Assembly (NCBI RefSeq): GCF_947488985.1
Contig: NZ_CANLBV010000037.1
Location: 1 to 34,987 of the forward strand
Length of the DNA: 34,987 nucleotides
Source: an uncultured Vibrio sp.
GTDB lineage: Bacteria > Pseudomonadota > Gammaproteobacteria > Enterobacterales > Vibrionaceae
Reading direction: 5' to 3'
A program made the translations under genes and the position numbers. Below the pieces are notes generated by a model that saw only the letters and a program-made list of their open reading frames with translations, was not told the origin of the DNA and did no database searches. Positions 1 to 8,925 of the stretch are shown here, one piece after another. The stretch's first letter is position 1; every line of letters starts with the position of its first letter.

Positions 1-116
1 ATCCTTGCTATTTCAGTACGTGACATTCCATCCTCAAAATGAGAGACAGCCAAATAGCGTATGCGTAGTCTAGCGTTCGATGTGGAACGGATAAGTTGAG
101 GGAAATTAATGTCCAT
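1..116 (-). CDS. IS630-type transposase, N-terminal part (runs off window)
   Basis: The minus strand reads an open frame of 38 codons from an ATG at 116 to the window edge, beginning MDINFPQLIRS and continuing with a helix-turn-helix-like stretch (HFEDGMSRTEIA). This resembles the N-terminal DNA-binding part of IS630-type transposases, which act on the ends of their own element. A strong ribosome binding site (CGGAGG, about 6 bases before the ATG) supports the start. The rest of the protein and the catalytic DDE domain lie outside the window. Family assignment is from memory of the N-terminal pattern only; a different HTH-containing transposase is possible. Confidence 0.6.
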   Translation of the reverse strand, partial: MDINFPQLIRSTSNARLRIRYLAVSHFEDGMSRTEIAR

Positions 117-208
117 ATAGTACCTCCGAAAAGAGTTACCATTAGATCAGAAATTTAATCAAATTGGTATTAGTTGTCATTGTTCACCTCGTTAGTGATT
201 GTACTCAC

Positions 209-649
209 TTAACTCAGTGTCCAAAACTTCTGGTGCGGATCACAAATCGGTAGACCACCACTATCCACGGCTAAGTGAATTTTGGTTGAGTTACCCCCGC
301 GACTTTTTCCTATTTGCTCTGAGCTTTCAGTAGCTGCACCTGTACTATGTTGATGCGCTCGAACTATAGAGCCATCAAGAAAGACCCATTCAAAATCAGC
401 CATGCTAGATAAGCTTTTGAAAAGATTATCTAAAAGCCCTTTCTTTGACCAAAGATTAAATCGTCTGTAAACGGTACTCCACTCTCCGAACTCAGAGGGT
501 AGATCTCGCCAAGGAATACCTGTTCTCATTCGATAAAGTATTCCTTCAAATGTCATTCGATGTTCAGCTTTATCGTAAATACGACCTGTACTTTTCATTA
601 CTTGGAGTAGCAGTTTCCAGCGAATATCAGTTAGCATTGTTCTTGGCAT
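209..649 (-). pseudogene. IS5-type (IS427-like) transposase, truncated
   Basis: The first about 131 residues match the N-terminal half of IS5/IS427-type transposases. They include the DUF4096-like region (FEGILYRMRTGIPWRDLP, then the VYRRFNLWSKKG helix) and the first catalytic Asp segment FLDGSIVRAHQH followed by GGNSTKIHLAVDSGGLPI. After GLPI the frame leaves the family and ends within a few residues (CDPHQKFWTLS). About half of the usual 240-260-residue protein, including the later catalytic residues, is therefore gone. The break coincides with a sequence that looks like another IS end, so truncation by insertion or deletion is the simplest reading. The product is unlikely to be active. Confidence 0.8.
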
Positions 650-699
650 GGTATTGGTTATGGTTTTACTTTTGGCAAAGCAAATTATAACTCTTTACC

Positions 700-885
700 A
701 TGCTATTCAAAAAACACTCACGAAAGATCAACAGAGCTAATCATGGAGTTAAAAGATCAGATATGGTCTCAGCTCTTTTTGAGCAAGAAGCAGCAAAAGT
801 CATGATATTCATCGGGGTGATTATAATGGCTGAACTGACGATGTCTATTGACGTTCTTAGTGCCTCTAACCAATCCGTTTATTAA
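700..885 (+). CDS. Hypothetical 61-residue ORF beside the IS end (doubtful)
   Basis: This short open frame starts just outside the probable IS end. I do not recognise the product. It has a basic N-terminus and a hydrophobic stretch (VMIFIGVIIMAELTM, about residues 34-48) that could be one membrane segment. No convincing ribosome binding site precedes the ATG. It could be the in-frame tail of a gene broken by the insertion, or chance. It ends about 25 bases before the terminator shared with the MATE gene. Confidence 0.2.
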   Translation: MLFKKHSRKINRANHGVKRSDMVSALFEQEAAKVMIFIGVIIMAELTMSIDVLSASNQSVY

Positions 886-910
886 AGCTAATTTTACTCT
901 ATTTTGAAAT

Positions 911-941
911 TAAGAAAGCAGCCCAAGTGGCTGCTTTCTTA
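911..941 (-). terminator. Intrinsic terminator of the MATE gene
   Basis: A perfect 13-bp stem (TAAGAAAGCAGCC at 911-923 with GGCTGCTTTCTTA at 929-941) closes a 5-base loop. On the minus strand it lies 25 bases past the MATE stop codon and is followed by a T-rich stretch. Confidence 0.8.
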
Positions 942-965
942 ATGGACAATGGGTTAGCTGTTTAA

Positions 966-2312
966 TTAGCTAGCTGTTTCGTTGGTGATCTTAGCTTCGA
1001 CTTGCCCAAGTGCGCGCTGGTACATACCCCATGCACATAGACCAGCAAGCACATTACCGACCATGGCTCCCCAAAATAGGCCTTCAATTCCGGCCAGTTG
1101 AGAGCCCGCCCACAAGCAAGGAAGGAAGAAGGCAAAGAGGCGTAGTGCTGATATCGTCAAGGCGGTGTAAGACTTACCTAATGCGTTCGAGATAGACACC
1201 ATCAGCATACAGATCCCCAATGGCCCTAAGCTGATAGGCACGATCAGTAGGTGGTAGTTTAGAATGGTCGAGACTTCATTTTCGCTGGTCATCAGATCCG
1301 CCAGACCATTGGAGAATAACCATGTCACTAGAGCGATCACTAGCTGGAACCCTAATACGAATACTACCGAAATTTGCACGAGCTTACGTATGTTATCGAG
1401 CTTTTTCTCGCCTAACATGCGGCCAATCATCGGCGGCATCGACATGGTCAGAGCCAGTACTGCGACAATCGCAAAAAACTCAAAACGCGAGCCCAGCGCC
1501 CAAGCGGCAACCGCAGCTGTGCCGTAGCCAGCGAGTAACTTAGTGGCAAGCATTGAAGATATTGGTGGCAACAGTTGGCTAATCATCGCGGGGCCCATGA
1601 TGTTACCAATCGATCGAACACTCTTGCCTATATCAAGGTCGTTCCAATCGAATGTCATCCAATGCTTCTTAGTCACTTTGGGAGCCACGATAAAGATACC
1701 TGCACCGAACGCCAAGATAGTCGCAATTGCTGCACCGTTGATACCCATGTCGAGCGTAAAGATGAAAATCGGATCCAGTATCAAGTTGAGGATGCTGGTC
1801 GCGATCATCATTGAACCGGGTAGCATAGTATTACCGTTGGCACGGCATACACTGTAGAAGAAGTAGAGCAGTGCGCCAGTCCAAGAACTGACTAGCCAAT
1901 AGATCCAGTAAGAGTCAATGATCGGCAGTACCGTCGGTGGTGCATCAAGTAGCAGTAAAATAGGCTCGCGGAGCAGGTAGATGATCACAGAGAACAGTGC
2001 GACACTAACGCTACCCATCGCAATAACTAAGCCACCCAGTTGTTTGGCGTAACGTATATCGTTGGCTCCAATGGCTTTAGCGATGACCGCTGTCGTCGCG
2101 ATGCCTAACCCAACCTGTATACCAATGATGATCATCTGTATTGGCAGCGTGAAGCCTTGAACAGCAAGAGGTAGTACGCCCAGCTGACCAATGAAGGCAC
2201 TGTCTACAAGTTGGAAGCTCATTAGGGAAAGCACCCCAAATAGCATTGGCCATGTCATGGTATAGAGCTGTCGGCCAAGAGAAGGCGAAGGAGTTGCAGT
2301 GGTAGAGTTCAT
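966..2312 (-). CDS. MATE family multidrug/Na+ antiporter
   Basis: This 448-residue protein has the MATE layout: about 12 hydrophobic segments in two homologous halves. An early segment reads MTWPMLFGVLSLMSFQLVDSA, and the conserved N-terminal-half motif is near SVCRANGNTMLPGSMMI. Members sit in the inner membrane and export cationic drugs, dyes or organic compounds in exchange for Na+ or H+. Length fits the family (about 440-480). The gene is monocistronic: a strong terminator follows it and the next gene is divergent. Vibrios carry several MATE paralogues and I cannot say which one this is, nor its substrate. The start at 2312 is the first Met before the hydrophobic core. Confidence 0.92.
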   Translation of the reverse strand: MNSTTATPSPSLGRQLYTMTWPMLFGVLSLMSFQLVDSAFIGQLGVLPLAVQGFTLPIQMIIIGIQVGLGIATTAVIAKAIGANDIRYAKQLGGLVIAMGSVSVALFSVIIYLLREPILLLLDAPPTVLPIIDSYWIYWLVSSWTGALLYFFYSVCRANGNTMLPGSMMIATSILNLILDPIFIFTLDMGINGAAIATILAFGAGIFIVAPKVTKKHWMTFDWNDLDIGKSVRSIGNIMGPAMISQLLPPISSMLATKLLAGYGTAAVAAWALGSRFEFFAIVAVLALTMSMPPMIGRMLGEKKLDNIRKLVQISVVFVLGFQLVIALVTWLFSNGLADLMTSENEVSTILNYHLLIVPISLGPLGICMLMVSISNALGKSYTALTISALRLFAFFLPCLWAGSQLAGIEGLFWGAMVGNVLAGLCAWGMYQRALGQVEAKITNETAS

Positions 2313-2635
2313 ATCTGTTTTATCAGCCTTGATGATTGGCTTACTGTGTTGATAAACCGCTCAATGAAGAATTGGTTAAAGGATAACGTAAGGTTAGCCC
2401 GATACCAATAATTGTTAGCCGATATAGCCATATTTGCCTGGTTTGATTCGCGTTGAATTGGAATATTTTGTGTTGCAGATTTATAGAACCACCTCTCAAA
2501 ACTTATTTATTTTATAGACTTATCGTTACGGCTTTAATGTAATTGCCAAACCTATAAACTACTATCGTTGGAGGGAAAAAATATTGCGAGTCAGCAAGCA
2601 CAAATTTAACTGCATATTGGAGAGGGAACCTAAAT
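2313..2635. promoter_or_regulatory. Divergent intergenic region, MATE gene / RelA-SpoT-like gene
   Basis: About 320 bases hold no gene. It must contain the promoters of the two divergent genes. A good Shine-Dalgarno (GAGAGGGAA, 2620-2628) precedes the ATG at 2636. I see no clear operator palindrome and no confident -35/-10 pair. Confidence 0.5.
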
Positions 2636-3751
2636 ATGCCGACGACAGAAGAAATTCAGATCAGCCAAGAGCAAGTTAGGAAGAACAAAGCGAAGGTACT
2701 CACCAAGATCAACCAGCAAGGTATCATGTCTCAGGGTTTTCGCTTAGTTAATGTCAAAGATTACCAACAGAAGTTACAAGCTTTGAAGCAGAAAGTGGAA
2801 AACTTCGATTACATGAATGCCGCCAACAAGCAGCAAGATCAGGTGATTCTCGACATCATGACTCAGAAAGAGAAGATCCATAACTATTTGGACGAATCAT
2901 CGAGTCAGAAACTGGCAAACGGTAGTCTTGATTTTGGTTCGCGCAATCAGGTCGCCAATGCCACGCTCAAGAAGAAACAGCTTTTCATGATGTTTATGGA
3001 AACGGTCGAAGCGCAAGAGGCGCTCAGAGAGTTTGCAGTGCAAGTAGCATCGGTGTGTAACGGCACACTCAAACAACCGCCGGGTGCGTATTTAGGCGTC
3101 AAAGATTTCCACGGCGCATTGGATAAAATCACCAATCGAAAACGTCATTATGATATTGGCGATCTAAAAGATGCGGCGCGAATGACGATCGTATTCGAAA
3201 CCATGGAAGATATGATCATTGCCAAAGCGATGATCATCCTGACCAAAGAGTTTGTCGAGCTGAAACATCATCAATCTGCGATGAAAGATCGCTACGGTAC
3301 CAGCCAAGGTGACAACGCTAAATTCAACTGTGGGGCAACTGACGCTGGCTACAAAGACATTAAGTTCTTCTTAAAAATGGCCAACGGACACATTGGTGAG
3401 CTGCAACTCAATACCAAGAACATGATGGTGGCTAAGAAGAACGGTCACATCATCTATGACATCCTTCGCGACGGAGGCAACCTTGATAAAGCATTTACCA
3501 TTACCAATAGCGAAATGCTTGCCAAGATAAGCCGTAACATGAGTGAAAAGTGGTTCACCTTTATGAATACTCGCGTGCCTAAAGCGAGAGATGACCTGCA
3601 GGCAGTTCAACAGCTTGTTGACCGCCTAAGAGCGAATCTAGGAAGAGGGCAGAACTCACTTCAAGTCAGTATGGAAGAGATAACCATACTGTCTCGCGTC
3701 AGCCTCTATATCTACGAGCAGGGCGATAACGCGAGAGCTTTGTTAGAGTAA
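2636..3751 (+). CDS. RelA/SpoT-like nucleotidyltransferase-fold protein, function unknown
   Basis: The 371-residue soluble protein has three parts: a helical, Gln/Lys-rich N-terminus (1-140), a RelA/SpoT-like core (about 150-280) and a helical C-terminus. The core shows, in order, K156-x3-G160-x3-K164 (the spacing of the synthetase K-x3-S-x3-K loop, with Ser replaced by Gly), an acidic beta-strand motif (D176, D179, R182 in DLKDAARMTIVF), KDRYG (217-221), GYKDIKFFL (238-246), GHIGELQLNT (251-260) and KNGHIIYDILR (268-278). The ELQL segment matches the E-x-Q-x-R region of alarmone synthetases. Similar folds are found in (p)ppGpp synthetases, tRNA-pyrophosphorylating toxins and secreted effectors. 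There is no hydrolase (HD) domain, no TGS and no signal peptide. It is a single gene with its own terminator and no visible antitoxin. The activity is unknown; this call rests on motif reading only. Confidence 0.6.
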   Translation: MPTTEEIQISQEQVRKNKAKVLTKINQQGIMSQGFRLVNVKDYQQKLQALKQKVENFDYMNAANKQQDQVILDIMTQKEKIHNYLDESSSQKLANGSLDFGSRNQVANATLKKKQLFMMFMETVEAQEALREFAVQVASVCNGTLKQPPGAYLGVKDFHGALDKITNRKRHYDIGDLKDAARMTIVFETMEDMIIAKAMIILTKEFVELKHHQSAMKDRYGTSQGDNAKFNCGATDAGYKDIKFFLKMANGHIGELQLNTKNMMVAKKNGHIIYDILRDGGNLDKAFTITNSEMLAKISRNMSEKWFTFMNTRVPKARDDLQAVQQLVDRLRANLGRGQNSLQVSMEEITILSRVSLYIYEQGDNARALLE

Positions 3752-3774
3752 TGAAGCGATAGTTAGATCTGCGA

Positions 3775-4779
3775 TTAAGTCCGGTTGTTTGACCGGACTT
3801 TTTTATTTCGACTCCGGTAACTTGGCGCTGTCATACCAGTCCAGCCTTTAAAGGCGCGGTTAAAATTACTCAAATCACTGTATCCAAGCTGCCAGCTGAT
3901 CTCTTGAATTGACAGGTCGGTTTCATCGAGTAACTGTTTTGCTTTGATTTCTCGAACCTGTTCTTTAGCTTCTTTAAACAAGATGTTTTTACTCTTAAGG
4001 TTACGTTGCAGCGTTCGTTTGGTCATGCCGAGCATGGTCGAAAACCACTCGATGTTGAACCACGGCAAGGTCGCATACGTGTTAATCAGGGCTTGGACGG
4101 CTTGATGCCAATCTTGAGTCGTGTCTTGCTCAGAGATAGCACGATACCCATCCGGCAGGGGAATGGTGATCGCGCCATATTGCTGATCAAACTGAATATC
4201 AGAATTGAAGAAGTGCTTGGGCAATTTGCGTTCACGATTGTTTGTCGAGATTAGTTTCGCGTGTGATGGCTGCCATGCGCTTGCTATGAACTTACGACAC
4301 AAGCTAATCACAGTTAGCGTGCGAAACCATTCTGATTGTTCAAAACCTGAGGTGGAAGGGTGATAGCAACTGCGATGACATAGCCACCACATCCCATCTC
4401 GTTTTTCTGTCCATATGGTGACGTGATTGCTTAAGGTAGATATCTCAGTAATCAAACAACGTATTGCCTGCTCAAGTGACGTGCATTGGTCAATCTTTCG
4501 GCTTAACTCTGGCGACAGTTGCTCTAGAGACGCTTTACGACCAACCTCAATCCCAATGGAATAGCCAAACTTACGCTCTAAGCCATGAATAAAGCGAATC
4601 AAGTCTTGAGTCGGTAGCCACTGGTTGGAGTGTGTTAGCTCAATGGGCAGTCCACATTCGATTGCAACCGAGCGCCAGTCAAGAGACCGTTTGTCACAGT
4701 ATTGAATATAGGGCGCGATGTTACTGGTGGAGCTCAGCGGTATGTTAGTGGTGTTCGATGATGCTTTCTTAGTTTTCAT
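3775..4779 (-). CDS. AraC family transcriptional regulator
   Basis: The 334-residue protein has an N-terminal sensor of the Arabinose_bd-like type (about 20-210, with the LEQAIRCLITEISTLSNHVTIW region). The C-terminal AraC DNA-binding domain (about 235-325) has two helix-turn-helices: the first near FSTMLGMTKRTLQRNLKS, the second near SIQEISWQLGYSDLSNFNRAF, followed by the family signature FKGWTGMTAPSYR. It belongs to the OruR/ArgR-like subgroup in layout. It is divergent from the exported serine hydrolase at 4874 with 94 bases between them, so that gene is its likely target; the ligand is unknown. The last codons double as a terminator stem for the convergent gene. Confidence 0.9.
   Translation of the reverse strand: MKTKKASSNTTNIPLSSTSNIAPYIQYCDKRSLDWRSVAIECGLPIELTHSNQWLPTQDLIRFIHGLERKFGYSIGIEVGRKASLEQLSPELSRKIDQCTSLEQAIRCLITEISTLSNHVTIWTEKRDGMWWLCHRSCYHPSTSGFEQSEWFRTLTVISLCRKFIASAWQPSHAKLISTNNRERKLPKHFFNSDIQFDQQYGAITIPLPDGYRAISEQDTTQDWHQAVQALINTYATLPWFNIEWFSTMLGMTKRTLQRNLKSKNILFKEAKEQVREIKAKQLLDETDLSIQEISWQLGYSDLSNFNRAFKGWTGMTAPSYRSRNKKVRSNNRT
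3777..3807 (+). terminator. Intrinsic terminator of the RelA/SpoT-like gene, overlapping the araC-type 3' end
   Basis: The stem AAGTCCGGT (3777-3785) pairs with ACCGGACTT (3792-3800) around a 6-base loop and is followed by TTTTATTT. The hairpin lies 25 bases past the stop at 3751. Its DNA also encodes the last codons of the convergent AraC-type gene, whose stop is at 3775-3777. Confidence 0.85.
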
Positions 4780-4873
4780 AGCTTTCTGAGTTTGCTTTTA
4801 AATGTCACCAAATGACCTAATTAAGTGTAGCGCAACTCCATATACTTCTTCCAACCCAAATGAGGAGAAGAAT

Positions 4874-6259
4874 ATGAAACTAAAGCCCCTTGCTCCAATT
4901 GTCTCATCACTCACGATTTCATCGCTTGCTGTGTCATCACTTGCCTTTGCAGACATGGCTTTTGCAGAGAACCCAGTTGAAGCAGCACTGAAAGTCGAAG
5001 GCGCAGCAGTCACCCTTAAGGTGAAAGATGCTCAGCAATCTTTTACGCCTGCTTTTGTTGCATCAGCACGAGAAAACTTCAATAACTTCCATTGGCAAAT
5101 GGGTGGTGACCACAGTGTTTACTACAACTTGCACATGAGTGAGTTCATGCCAACGGCGTTTGCTGCACCGAGCGAGAATTACAAGCCACTGGTTAAAAAC
5201 ATTGATCCACGCCTTGCCAAGCTGAAGGTAGAAACAGACACCAAAGGTGAGCTAACAATGGCTGATTACCTTGCTGATGAACAGTTCAGAACCCAAGGTT
5301 TCATGCTAATTCACAAAGGCGAGATCGTTTACGAAGCGTATCCGGGTATGAGCCCGACAGACAGTCACGTTTGGGCTTCAACGGCTAAAACTACGGTTGG
5401 TACGGTTGTCGCAATGCTGGTGGAAGAGGGCAAAGTCGACCCAGAAAAGAGCATCACTCACTATCTTCCAGAGTTGAAAGGGACCAACTGGGAAGCGATC
5501 ACCGTACATCAGGTGCTCAATATGTCTACCGCGCTTGATAACGAAGAGGCGCTTGAATCGATCTTAAACCCAGATTCTGACGTTGTACGTTTCTTTGCCG
5601 CTTCATTCAACTCGCCAAGAGCCAAAACAGGTGAAATGGAAACATGGATGAATGTGGCTAAAGGCGCTCAGAAGATCGAAGGCGAGAAAGCGGGCGACCA
5701 CTTCCGTTATGCGTCTATCAACACTATGGTACTGACCAAAATGGTGGAGAACATCGAAAACAAAACATGGACTCAAGTGTTTGAAGACCGAGTGTGGTCG
5801 AAAGTACATGCACGCCAATCGATGGAATTTAACCTAACGCCTGATGGCATGGCGATCGCCGTTGGCTTGGTTTCGACCACAGTCGAAGACATGGCGCGCT
5901 GGGGTACTCTGTTTACACCAAGCTGGAAAGCAGTAGCGGACGAGCCGGTTATCTCGCAAGCGGTGATTGATCGTATTCGCAACGGCGGCGATCCAAAAGC
6001 CTTTGTTGGTACCAGCAAAGAGAGCAGCTCACTGCATGCCTACAACGAAAAAGCCGATTACAACGCTTACCAATTCGACTTCATCTTCAATGACGGTGCA
6101 ATGTCGAAAAGTGGCAACCTTGGTCAGTTCATTTACATCGACCCAGAGCGTGATTTTGTTGGCGTGATGTTCTCGAACAACCCTTACCACTCTGGTTTTG
6201 GTGAGAATAAAGGCCCGGCTCTGATGCGCTCTGCGGCTAAGTTGCTGAATGACAAGTAA
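4874..6259 (+). CDS. Exported beta-lactamase-fold serine hydrolase
   Basis: The start is set at the ATG at 4874, not the upstream in-frame ATG at 4802. GAGGAGAAG sits just before it, and the protein then begins with a signal peptide (MKLKPLAPIVSS..., cleavage probably after AFADMAFA, about residue 31). The mature enzyme has the class C beta-lactamase / penicillin-binding fold: the nucleophile motif is STAK (S169, K172), and a YASINTMVL segment is where NylB/EstB-type hydrolases carry their second motif. This family includes esterases, 6-aminohexanoate-dimer hydrolases and D-aminopeptidases, so the substrate cannot be named; a true beta-lactamase is less likely. Length is 461 residues. It is probably periplasmic and is paired with a divergent AraC-type regulator. 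Confidence 0.88.
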   Translation: MKLKPLAPIVSSLTISSLAVSSLAFADMAFAENPVEAALKVEGAAVTLKVKDAQQSFTPAFVASARENFNNFHWQMGGDHSVYYNLHMSEFMPTAFAAPSENYKPLVKNIDPRLAKLKVETDTKGELTMADYLADEQFRTQGFMLIHKGEIVYEAYPGMSPTDSHVWASTAKTTVGTVVAMLVEEGKVDPEKSITHYLPELKGTNWEAITVHQVLNMSTALDNEEALESILNPDSDVVRFFAASFNSPRAKTGEMETWMNVAKGAQKIEGEKAGDHFRYASINTMVLTKMVENIENKTWTQVFEDRVWSKVHARQSMEFNLTPDGMAIAVGLVSTTVEDMARWGTLFTPSWKAVADEPVISQAVIDRIRNGGDPKAFVGTSKESSSLHAYNEKADYNAYQFDFIFNDGAMSKSGNLGQFIYIDPERDFVGVMFSNNPYHSGFGENKGPALMRSAAKLLNDK

Positions 6260-6310
6260 TGTCTGCTGCTGAGCAAGCTAAAAACTAGAAACAACTGCCA
6301 ATAAAGAAAA

Positions 6311-6333
6311 AGCCAGTCGCAATGACTGGCTTT
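6311..6333. terminator. Bidirectional terminator between hydrolase and ppsA
   Basis: AGCCAGTC (6311-6318) pairs with GACTGGCT (6324-6331) around a 5-base loop. The flanks are AAAGAAAA on the left and TTTG on the right, so the hairpin can end transcripts from both convergent genes. Confidence 0.75.
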
Positions 6334-6375
6334 GTAGACTCAATTTTTCGGTGTTTCTATTTGGGTGGCTAAGCG

Positions 6376-8748
6376 CTATTTATTCGCTACGTTACCTAGC
6401 TTCAACCAAGTATCGATAACCGTATCTGGGTTGAGTGAAACAGAGCTGATGCCTTGTTCCATTAACCACTCCGCTAGATCATCATGGTCAGATGGGCCTT
6501 GACCACAAATACCCACGTACTTACCCGCTTTGGTTGCCGCGTCGATAGCCATTTTCAGCATCGCTTTCACAGCAGGGTTACGCTCATCGAATAGGTGTGC
6601 AACGTCACCTGAATCTCGATCTAGGCCAAGCGTCAGCTGTGTCATGTCGTTCGAACCGATAGAGAAGCCATCGAAGTACTTCAAGAACTCTTCAGCCAAA
6701 ATTGCATTCGATGGTAGTTCACACATCATGATGACTTTCAGACCTTGGTCGCCACGGCGAAGGTCGAACTTAGCCAGAATGTCGATAACTGATGCCGCTT
6801 CGCTTGGAGTACGAACGAATGGAATCATGATTTCTACGTTCTTAAGACCCATTTCGTTGCGAACGCGTTTGATCGCTTGAGTCTCTAGCTCGAAACAGTT
6901 TTCGAATACTGGTGAGATGTAACGAGATGCGCCACGGAATCCCAGCATTGGGTTCTCTTCATGCGGTTCAAACGTTTTACCGCCGACTAGGTTGTTGTAC
7001 TCGTTCGACTTAAAGTCAGACATACGTACGATCACACGCTTAGGCCAGAATGCAGACGCGATCGTCGCGATGCCTTCTGTCAGCTTGCTTACGTAGAAAT
7101 CGATTGGATCTTTGTAGCCGCGAATACGTTCGCTGATTTCTGCTTTTAGCTCATCAGTTTGTGCATCGAAGTTCAATAGGGCTTTCGGGTGTATGCCGAT
7201 CATCTTGTTGATGATGAACTCTAATCGAGCAAGACCAACACCTTCGTTTGGAATCTGTGCAAAGTCGAATGCGCGATCTGGGTTACCCACGTTCATCATA
7301 ACTTTGGTTGGTAGCATTGGTAGCTCATCAACCTCAGAACGTTTGATCTCGAAGTCGAGCTCGCCCTGGTAAACGTAGCCTGTTTCACCTTCAGAACATG
7401 ACACTGTCACGGTGTCACCGTCGTTTAGGTTACTTGTCGCTGTACCACAACCAACGATTGCTGGAATGCCTAGTTCACGAGCGATGATTGCTGCGTGACA
7501 AGTACGGCCACCACGGTTAGTGACAATCGCAGAGGCTTTCTTCATCACAGGTTCCCAGTCTGGGTCTGTCATGTCTGTTACCAGTACATCTCCTTCTTGC
7601 ACCAGTGACATTTGGTCTAGTGAGTCAACCAAACGAACTGGGCCTGAGCCGATACGTTGACCGATAGCGCGGCCTTCAACTAACACATCGGCCTTGTTGT
7701 TTAGCTCGTAACGCTCGATTACGTTTTGGTCGCTTTGAGAACATACTGTCTCTGGGCGAGCTTGAACAATGTATAGCTTGCCGTCGATACCATCTTTCGC
7801 CCACTCAATATCCATCGGACGTTGGTAGTGCTTCTCAATGATCATCGCTTGTTTTGCTACTTCTTTGATCTCTTCATCGTTCAGTGAGAACTCGTTACGC
7901 TCTTGCGTATCGGTGTCGATGATATCAACTTGTTTGCCAATCTCTTGGTTGGTTGAGTAGATCATCTTGATCAGCTTAGAACCAAACGTCTTCTTAACGA
8001 TTGGGTAGTGACCTGCTTCTAGCATTGGCTTGTGAACGTAGAATTCATCTGGGTTCACAGCGCCCTGTACCACCATTTCGCCTAGACCCCAAGAAGACGT
8101 GATGAACACGACTTGGTCGAAGCCAGACTCTGTATCAAGCGTAAACATCACGCCTGAAGAGGCTTTGTCTGAGCGAACCATGCGTTGAATACCCGCAGAC
8201 AATGAAATACCGCGGTGGTCAAAGCCTTGATGTACACGGTAAGAGATTGCGCGGTCGTTAAACAGAGAAGCGTAAACGTGCTTGGTTGCTTCTAGCACAG
8301 CGTCGATGCCTTTCACGTTAAGGAAGGTCTCTTGCTGGCCTGCGAAAGAAGCGTCCGGAAGATCTTCTGCCGTTGCAGAAGAACGTACAGCTACAGACAA
8401 TTCTTCGTTGTCTTCGATTAGCTCGCGGTAGTTATTACGGATGTCTTGCTCTAGTGATTCTGGGAAGGGGGCGTCTAGAACCCATTGTCGAATCGTTGCA
8501 CCTGTCTTACGCAGTGCGTCAACGTCTTCAACATCAAGTTCATCAAGTAGTTGGTGGATGCGCTCATCAAGACCTTTGTAGTCAAGAAAGTCGTTAAACG
8601 CATACGAAGTGGTAGCAAAACCATTAGGCACAGAAACACCAGCATTGGATAGGTTAGAAACCATCTCGCCCAGTGAGGCGTTCTTACCGCCGACTTTGTC
8701 GACATCTTCCATGGATAGGCCATTGAACCATAGGGTATTATTTTGCAT
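6376..8748 (-). CDS. ppsA: Phosphoenolpyruvate synthase (pyruvate, water dikinase)
   Basis: PpsA converts pyruvate, ATP and water to phosphoenolpyruvate, AMP and phosphate, the entry step of gluconeogenesis from three-carbon substrates in the cytoplasm. The 790 residues hold the ATP-binding domain (about 1-345, with [20 protein letters not shown] near 121-140), the swivelling phosphohistidine domain with [18 protein letters not shown] (His418), and the C-terminal PEP-binding TIM barrel ending with the catalytic Cys in [10 protein letters not shown] (about Cys748). Length matches E. coli PpsA. GGAG before the ATG supports the start. The gene is divergent from its regulator ppsR. A weak Cra-like site (minus strand GCTGATACGTAATC, 8797-8810) lies just upstream. 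Confidence 0.98.
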   Translation of the reverse strand: MQNNTLWFNGLSMEDVDKVGGKNASLGEMVSNLSNAGVSVPNGFATTSYAFNDFLDYKGLDERIHQLLDELDVEDVDALRKTGATIRQWVLDAPFPESLEQDIRNNYRELIEDNEELSVAVRSSATAEDLPDASFAGQQETFLNVKGIDAVLEATKHVYASLFNDRAISYRVHQGFDHRGISLSAGIQRMVRSDKASSGVMFTLDTESGFDQVVFITSSWGLGEMVVQGAVNPDEFYVHKPMLEAGHYPIVKKTFGSKLIKMIYSTNQEIGKQVDIIDTDTQERNEFSLNDEEIKEVAKQAMIIEKHYQRPMDIEWAKDGIDGKLYIVQARPETVCSQSDQNVIERYELNNKADVLVEGRAIGQRIGSGPVRLVDSLDQMSLVQEGDVLVTDMTDPDWEPVMKKASAIVTNRGGRTCHAAIIARELGIPAIVGCGTATSNLNDGDTVTVSCSEGETGYVYQGELDFEIKRSEVDELPMLPTKVMMNVGNPDRAFDFAQIPNEGVGLARLEFIINKMIGIHPKALLNFDAQTDELKAEISERIRGYKDPIDFYVSKLTEGIATIASAFWPKRVIVRMSDFKSNEYNNLVGGKTFEPHEENPMLGFRGASRYISPVFENCFELETQAIKRVRNEMGLKNVEIMIPFVRTPSEAASVIDILAKFDLRRGDQGLKVIMMCELPSNAILAEEFLKYFDGFSIGSNDMTQLTLGLDRDSGDVAHLFDERNPAVKAMLKMAIDAATKAGKYVGICGQGPSDHDDLAEWLMEQGISSVSLNPDTVIDTWLKLGNVANK

Positions 8749-8796
8749 TTATTTCTCCAGAAACATAGCAAGCATTGTAGGGATTTAAAGGCAAAC

Positions 8797-8810
8797 GATT
8801 ACGTATCAGC
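8797..8810 (-). promoter_or_regulatory. Possible Cra (FruR) site upstream of ppsA
   Basis: The minus strand reads GCTGATACGTAATC, close to the Cra half-consensus GCTGAAnCG. E. coli ppsA is Cra-activated, which makes the match suggestive. It has mismatches, lies only about 50 bases before the ATG, and could be chance. Confidence 0.25.
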
Positions 8811-8925
8811 TTAAAAAATGTAAATTATTTTTTAAAGCTGCGGGGTACGTAATAGTCAGCAGGGTTTTGTTATATATATTATGGTTCCCATCCTACTTAA
8901 AATAATTTTAAACATTAAATAAAAA

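Larger units (their letters stand above)
1..697. mobile_element. Composite of insertion-sequence fragments
   Basis: Two transposase pieces lie side by side: the start of an IS630-type gene (to 116) and the N-terminal half of an IS5-type transposase (209-649). The IS5 reading frame breaks at about 242/243. Left of that point, the plus strand ends in TGTCCAAAACTTCTGGTGCG followed by GATCA, which looks like the terminal repeat of a third (IS3-like) element. The outer end of the IS5-type element is probably near 690-697, where the GAGTTATAATTTGCTTTGCC stretch (minus strand) ends. Exact boundaries and target duplications cannot be fixed by eye. Confidence 0.6.

Noticed and set aside
4802..4873. 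Upstream in-frame start of the serine hydrolase
   Set aside because: It would put 24 polar residues before the signal peptide, and the SD fits only the ATG at 4874.
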